Assembly: GCF_030150285.1 (NCBI RefSeq)
Contig: NZ_JASLGE010000079.1
Location: 1 to 64,000, forward strand
Length of the DNA: 64,000 bases
Direction: 5' to 3'
DNA from: Pseudomonas sp.
GTDB lineage: Bacteria; Pseudomonadota; Gammaproteobacteria; Pseudomonadales; Pseudomonadaceae
The position numbers and the translations under genes are program-made. A model generated the notes under the pieces. That model was not told where the DNA came from, made no database searches, and was given only the letters and a program-made list of their open reading frames with translations. How positions within the stretch are numbered: the first letter of the stretch is position 1; the number at the start of each line of letters is the position of its first letter. Positions 60,051 through 64,000 of this stretch are shown here, piece by piece.

Positions 60051-60530
60051 TTAAAAGCGCACGCCGGCGTTAACCATGGCGGCATTGAAGCCGAGCAACA
60101 CCAGCTCGGCGGCTACCGGCCCGTAATGCACGCCCACGGAGGGGATAATCACCGGCGCAACGCCGAAACGGTTGAGCGGGATCTTGTCCTGATACTTGCC
60201 GTGATAGCCCTCAATCAAACCGCCGGTCAACTTCAGATAAACCGGGTACGTGTCGCTGTCAAAGCGTTTGCCGGCGTAGGCGTAATACGAACGCTGACGG
60301 AAAGAGTTTCTGAACGTCGCCCCGCCGACGAGCCATTTTGAGGCATCGTTGTATTCAAGGCCGATCAAGTCCTGATGATTGTTGTGTTCCGGGTCGGGCG
60401 AAAAATGCCGGGTGTACACACTGGTTTGCACAAACCAGAAGCTTTTTTCTGACGAGGGCGTGACTTCTTGGGCCATTACGGTGCCGGTAACCGCCAATAT
60501 TCCCAGACAATAGCGTCCGATTTTTCTCAT
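60051..60530 (-). CDS. Putative small outer-membrane beta-barrel protein
   Basis: 159 residues: a signal peptide (MRKIGRYCLGILAVTGTVMA) followed by alternating aromatic and polar strands (FWFVQTSVYTRHFSP; LIGLEYNDASKWLVGGATF; SYYAYAGKRF) and a terminal Phe, as in eight-stranded outer-membrane barrels of the PagP/PagL size class. Homologs in Pseudomonas carry various names including sn-glycerol-3-phosphate transporter, which the sequence does not support. A lipid-modifying or structural role is possible. It is convergent with the reductase gene. Confidence 0.7.
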   Translation of the reverse strand: MRKIGRYCLGILAVTGTVMAQEVTPSSEKSFWFVQTSVYTRHFSPDPEHNNHQDLIGLEYNDASKWLVGGATFRNSFRQRSYYAYAGKRFDSDTYPVYLKLTGGLIEGYHGKYQDKIPLNRFGVAPVIIPSVGVHYGPVAAELVLLGFNAAMVNAGVRF

Positions 60531-60760
60531 GGGGGTGCCCCTCTTGGCTGTTTGGGCATACGCCTGAGGGGCGGCAGTGTACAGAGGTTTGCCTGAAAGT
60601 AGTCTGAACCGGCTCTCTGATGACCGATGGCTCTAGGTCGGGTTATGGCGAGGCTTGGCCATACGTCGAGCCACGCGGGCGATTTGTGTTTGAGTGCTAT
60701 AAGCTTTAAAGGCTACTGTGTGTACATCATGTAATGCTTGTAGGACTTCTACCTTCCGTC

Positions 60761-61408
60761 ATGACTGTTATTGAATCGGCCTGCCTTAGCTCGACGTACC
60801 CCCCGCAACTTGATCTTGGGGCACCTCTGACCCCTGAACAACTCCAGCAATCGTTGCATGCCACCATGGCTCGCCACCAAGGGGGACCGATCTGGTTGTT
60901 TGCCTATGGCTCGTTGATCTGGCGACCGGAGTGCTCGGCGGTCGAACGCGTGCGGGGTCGGGTACATGGCTACCATCGCGGGTTGTACTTGTGGTCGCAC
61001 GAACATCGCGGTACCCCGCAGTTTCCGGGGCTGGTGTTCGGCCTGGACCGGGGCGGTTCCTGCAGCGGGTTTGCCTATCGCTTGCCAGAAGAAAACCTGG
61101 ACGCTGCGCTCCATGCCTTATGGCTGCGCGAAATGCCAGTGCCCTCTTATCGGCCGCACTGGCTCAGTTGTCGCCTCGAAGATGGCAGCCAGGTACAGGC
61201 CTTGGGCTTTGTGCTGGAGCGGCATTTGCCCAGCTATGCGGGCAATTTGCCAGACGGCGTACTCAGTCAGGTGCTGGCCAATGCCTGCGGGCGTTACGGC
61301 ACAACGCGCGATTACGTAGAGCAGACGGTCAGCGCCCTGCGCAGCCATGCCATGCCCGATCGCAACCTGGAAGAGCGGCTCAGGCGTTGCGTGCCAGACG
61401 CGCCTTAG
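60761..61408 (+). CDS. ChaC-like gamma-glutamylcyclotransferase
   Basis: About 215 residues of the ChaC family, which degrades glutathione to 5-oxoproline and Cys-Gly. Visible motifs are the substrate-binding FAYGSLIWRPE, the conserved Glu in LWLREM, and a C-terminal LSQVLANACGRYGTTRDYV. The start at 60761 (MTVIESACLS) or 60734 is unresolved because neither has a good ribosome-binding site. A hairpin without T-run follows at 61439-61462. Confidence 0.85.
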   Translation: MTVIESACLSSTYPPQLDLGAPLTPEQLQQSLHATMARHQGGPIWLFAYGSLIWRPECSAVERVRGRVHGYHRGLYLWSHEHRGTPQFPGLVFGLDRGGSCSGFAYRLPEENLDAALHALWLREMPVPSYRPHWLSCRLEDGSQVQALGFVLERHLPSYAGNLPDGVLSQVLANACGRYGTTRDYVEQTVSALRSHAMPDRNLEERLRRCVPDAP

Positions 61409-61438
61409 GCCATGGCTGTCGATCTGATCGGAGCTCTC

Positions 61439-61462
61439 TCACGACCGTCTCGGAGGTCGTGA
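61439..61462 (+). terminator. Hairpin after the ChaC gene
   Basis: TCACGACC and GGTCGTGA form a perfect 8-bp stem with an 8-base loop, 31 bases after the stop. It is followed by ACTGATAA, not a T-run, so it is a weak terminator at best. Confidence 0.45.
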
Positions 61463-61547
61463 ACTGATAAACCTTGTGACACATTAATACCATTCATCCC
61501 CTCTGCGCCCACCTGGACGCAGCTTGGTGCAACCCCGGGGGGTGGTG

Positions 61548-62234
61548 ATGAAGTATGCGATTGTGGTCGTTTTGCTATTTGTGGCGTTGAGTGTGTGGGC
61601 GCACCCTCCTGCCCCCGTGATTGAATACCAGCTTGACCCGCAATACCCGGCAGAGCTGCTGCGGGCCGGGTTAAGTGGGGAGGTGCGGGTGCGGTTCATG
61701 GTCAATGCGGCGGGTGAAGTGCTTTCGCCGCACATCCTCTACAGCACTCATCCTGACTTTGCCGGGGCGGTGCTCAAGGTTATCCCGCTGTGGCGGTTTG
61801 TCCCCCGGACGTTGAGCCAGAACCCCCCGGTAGACACCGAAGTCACGACGGCGCTGGTGTTTAATGCCACCTCGCATGTGCCGGGGCGGGGGCATACGCC
61901 GCCAGAACTGAGCATTGCCAAATGCCTGCACCTGAACCGCGAAATCGAAAGCTATGTGCGGCGCAACATCAATATGCCGCTGGCTGAACTCAAGCTGTTT
62001 CGCGCCACGCGCAGCCGTCTGATTGACGGTTATGTGCAAGGCAAATACTCCAGCGATCAGCTTTCCAGCGGCTTGTACGCGCTTTCGCTGGTGAGCAAGA
62101 GCGTCACCAAGCAATGCCTGGGTAAGGCCAGCCATTCGTTTGTGCACATGTTGCCGGGCAATGTTCAGGGATTGCTGAAGGCCGGGAATGTGAAGGTGGG
62201 CGTCATGGAAGCGAAGCCCGGCACGGGCAACTGA
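61548..62234 (+). CDS. Periplasmic protein with TonB C-terminal domain
   Basis: 228 residues. A signal peptide (MKYAIVVVLLFVALSVWA) is followed by a TonB-C domain (about residues 30-110; YPAELLRAGLSGEVRVRFMV, then FVPRTLSQNPPV). A helical tail of about 110 residues carries two Cys (KCLHLN and KQCLG). It lacks the Pro-rich spanning segment and membrane anchor of a true TonB, so it is not an energy transducer in the usual sense. The start at 61548 has a G-rich upstream stretch. Confidence 0.75.
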   Translation: MKYAIVVVLLFVALSVWAHPPAPVIEYQLDPQYPAELLRAGLSGEVRVRFMVNAAGEVLSPHILYSTHPDFAGAVLKVIPLWRFVPRTLSQNPPVDTEVTTALVFNATSHVPGRGHTPPELSIAKCLHLNREIESYVRRNINMPLAELKLFRATRSRLIDGYVQGKYSSDQLSSGLYALSLVSKSVTKQCLGKASHSFVHMLPGNVQGLLKAGNVKVGVMEAKPGTGN

Positions 62235-62382
62235 CGAGAATCTGCGGGCCTTTGTGCCCGGCCGATAACGTCAGCAGTGCCTGTTGTGCCGGGCGCAAGA
62301 ACCTGCGCGCAACCACCGTTGCCCTTGGGCCGTTGTCGGACGCCCTGTATGCTTGGCCTCACCCCGGACAAAGGAGCGAATT

Positions 62383-62787
62383 GTGAAAGCGTGGATCGTG
62401 TGGATGTTGGCTGCGTGCTTGCCCATGGCAGCGGTTGCCGAGGAGTCGGCTGACGGCGCGGCCAAGGTCGCCTACCTCACCCTAAGCCCGCCATTTGTCG
62501 GCAACTACGGCCTGGACGGCAGCCAGAAGCTCAAGGTGTATAAAGCGGATATTTCGTTGCGTGTGACAGGGCCGGAAGCGGCCAAGGCACTCAAGGACAA
62601 TGAGCCGTTGATTCGCAATCAGTTGGTCATGTTGTTTGCCCAGCAGCCCAGCGACGGCATGAGCAGCGTCGAGGCGAAAGAGAAGCTGCGCCAGGAAGCG
62701 TTGAAGCAGGTCCAGCAAGTCATGACTGACGAGACGGGCAAGCCGGTGGTTGAGGACCTGCTGTTCAATAACCTGATCGTTCAGTAA
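62383..62787 (+). CDS. FliL-like periplasmic protein
   Basis: 134 residues starting at GTG 62383 with a perfect AAGGAG 6-7 bases upstream. A signal peptide (VKAWIVWMLAACLPMAAVA) is followed by a FliL-type domain (AYLTLSPPFVGNY; LKVYKADISLRV; EPLIRNQLVMLFAQQ; KLRQEALKQVQQVM). True FliL sits at the flagellar basal body; this copy is outside a flagellar cluster and has a cleavable-looking signal, so its job may differ. It is convergent with the ABC permease gene. Confidence 0.82.
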   Translation: MKAWIVWMLAACLPMAAVAEESADGAAKVAYLTLSPPFVGNYGLDGSQKLKVYKADISLRVTGPEAAKALKDNEPLIRNQLVMLFAQQPSDGMSSVEAKEKLRQEALKQVQQVMTDETGKPVVEDLLFNNLIVQ

Positions 62788-62799
62788 GCCCGCCACCCT

Positions 62800-62827
62800 G
62801 CAGGCACGAGCGTTGCTCGACGCCTGC
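62800..62827. terminator. Hairpin between convergent genes
   Basis: GCAGGC-(A)CGAGC-GTT-GCTCG(AC)-GCCTGC forms an interrupted stem of about 11 bp in the 59-base gap between the FliL-like gene and the ABC permease. No strong T-run on either side. Confidence 0.5.
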
Positions 62828-62846
62828 CGGGTTTGTACAGGCTGAG

Positions 62847-63965
62847 CTAAGACGCCAGGCTTTTGCGGAACCTCGCCAGCGCAATCGCAAAGAACACCAG
62901 CCCGATCCCGGCCAATGCCAGCAAGTCTGGCCACACCACATCAACCCCGGCATCGCGAAACAGGATCGCCGCGCTCAGGCTCACAAAGTGTGTCGACGGC
63001 GAACACTGCATCACCCATTGCAACCACACCGGCATGCTGTCCAGCGGCGTGCTGCCGCCCGACAGCAACAGCATGGGGATGATCACCGGTATGGCCAGCA
63101 AGCCAAACTGCGGTGTTGAACGGGCGAGGGTCGCCAAAAAGATACCCAGTGCGGTACTGGCAAACAGGTACAGCGCGGTGACCATCAAAAACAGTGTCAG
63201 CGACCCGGCCAACGGCACGCCCAGCGCCCATTTGACCACGACCTCCAGCGACACCCAGGTGCACAGCACCACCACCAGCATGTTGCTCCAGATTTTTGCC
63301 AGCATGATTTCCAGCGCCGTCAGCGGCAGCACCAGCAAGTGGTCAAGGGTGCCGTGCTCGCGTTCGCGCAGCAACGCGGTGCCGGTGAGTACGATGGCCA
63401 GAATGGTGATGTTGTTGACGATCTGAATCACCGCCAAAAACCAGCCACCTTCCAGGTTGGCATTGAACAGTGCGCGGCTGCTGATCAAGGCGGGTGTTGC
63501 GGCGGCTGCACTGCCTTGGCCGCTGTAGTTAAGCAGTTCGCGTTGGAAGATCCGGCCGATATAGCCCGCGCCCATAAAGGCCTGGCTCATGGCGGTGGCA
63601 TCGACGTTGACTTGTACGCTGGGGCTGCGTCCGGCCAGCAAGTCGGCCTGGAAATTGGCCGGTACGTTAATCACGAACGTGTACTGACCACCGTCCATCG
63701 ACTGGTCCAGTTGGTCATACGCCAAGGCCTGCGGGGCTTTGAACTCGGGCGGTAGCAGCGACTCAGTCAGCTTGCGTGAAAGCGGGCTGTGGTCTTCATC
63801 GACAATGGCGACGCTGGCGTTGTGCACGCCGATGATCGAACCGGCGGCGGGCATGTAAATCGCCACGGTAAAGGCGTACAGCAAGAACAGCAGCAGTACG
63901 CTGTCGTGACGCAGGCTGGTCAGTTCTTTCAGGCCAAGGCGCAGGATGTGCGAGAACGTATGCAT
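62847..63965 (-). CDS. ABC-2 type transporter permease (YhhJ/YbhR-like)
   Basis: 372 residues with one N-terminal membrane helix (about 24-42), a large periplasmic domain (about 45-175) and five C-terminal helices, including the family motif LREREHGTLDHLLVLPLTALEIMLAK. This is the ABC-2 layout of multidrug/lipid export permeases of the YhhJ or YbhR/S type. The start is ATG 63965, overlapping the stop of the gene upstream. An ATP-binding partner is expected there. Convergent with the FliL-like gene. Confidence 0.88.
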   Translation of the reverse strand: MHTFSHILRLGLKELTSLRHDSVLLLFLLYAFTVAIYMPAAGSIIGVHNASVAIVDEDHSPLSRKLTESLLPPEFKAPQALAYDQLDQSMDGGQYTFVINVPANFQADLLAGRSPSVQVNVDATAMSQAFMGAGYIGRIFQRELLNYSGQGSAAAATPALISSRALFNANLEGGWFLAVIQIVNNITILAIVLTGTALLREREHGTLDHLLVLPLTALEIMLAKIWSNMLVVVLCTWVSLEVVVKWALGVPLAGSLTLFLMVTALYLFASTALGIFLATLARSTPQFGLLAIPVIIPMLLLSGGSTPLDSMPVWLQWVMQCSPSTHFVSLSAAILFRDAGVDVVWPDLLALAGIGLVFFAIALARFRKSLAS

Positions 63966-64000
63966 CAAACCTCCTGCTTCTTGAGCATGACCAAGCTGAG
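63965..64000 (-). CDS. 3' end of the upstream partner gene (probable ABC ATPase/permease)
   Basis: Eleven codons and a TGA (63965-63967) read LSLVMLKKQEV and overlap the permease start as TGATG. By analogy with YhiH/RbbA or YbhF operons this is probably the ABC ATP-binding subunit or fusion protein; the visible part is too short to prove it. It also contains the AGGAGG ribosome-binding site for the permease. Confidence 0.55.
   Translation of the reverse strand, partial: LSLVMLKKQEV

Overview
The window reads as chromosomal DNA of a Pseudomonas, most likely in or near the P. fluorescens / P. fragi lineage. The basis is the block argH–algR–hemC–hemD–hemX–hemY–dsbB–algQ–FKBP–algP–TIGR02444–yheS–mscS, followed by ppk/ppx–trxA–rho–ubiD, which matches the gene order I recall for P. 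aeruginosa PA5263 to PA5237. Species cannot be fixed from the sequence alone. All homology statements here come from recognition of families and motifs; no search was run.

Layout. Positions 1-97 hold the 5' tip of an IS66-type insertion sequence running off the left edge. Next come an orphan GntR regulator, a GT39-like membrane glycosyltransferase and a MarR-controlled efflux operon (3.0-8.2 kb: FUSC pump, DUF1656, HlyD adaptor, outer-membrane factor), then a YdgA-family protein. From 10.0 to 22.3 kb there are two cell-surface-signalling iron systems pointing away from each other. One is an aerobactin-type (IutA/ChtA) receptor with FecR and an ECF sigma factor on the minus strand. The other is a heme HasI/HasS/HasR set on the plus strand. 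Between them sits a two-gene module, a Dda/RecD-like SF1B helicase and a TPR protein with a C-terminal cold-shock-like OB domain. This is the best candidate here for an undescribed system. From 22 to 32.8 kb the genes are metabolic and signalling: DUF421, SemiSWEET, tRNA-Arg(CCG), gabD-gabT, a receiver-HDOD protein, the DesA desaturase, a PAS-GGDEF-EAL protein and a glutathione transferase.

From 32.8 kb to the right edge lies the conserved core. The main anomaly is that algZ, the sensor kinase gene I expect between argH and algR, is absent. AlgR has a divergent receiver domain but a well-kept LytTR DNA-binding domain. The heme genes hemC-D-X-Y overlap or nearly abut as one operon. Polyphosphate is made by Ppk and degraded by Ppx from convergent genes separated by a large cruciform. 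Two iron-linked groups (the CSS systems and a cytochrome c-FTR1 iron permease) frame the heme-synthesis genes. UbiD overlaps a 2Fe-2S flavin reductase gene. The right end carries an ABC-2 permease and the last codons of its upstream partner.

Regulatory signals that can be read directly include a MarR operator palindrome, two Fur-box-like sites next to the ECF sigma genes, and two matching FecI-type promoters in front of the two TonB-dependent receptors with the same -35/-10 distance. There are also several rho-independent terminators, Pseudomonas REP-type hairpins, an approximately 85-bp direct repeat at 45.9/46.2 kb, and a long structured hairpin immediately before the iron permease. No CRISPR array, rRNA, prophage or known riboswitch was seen.
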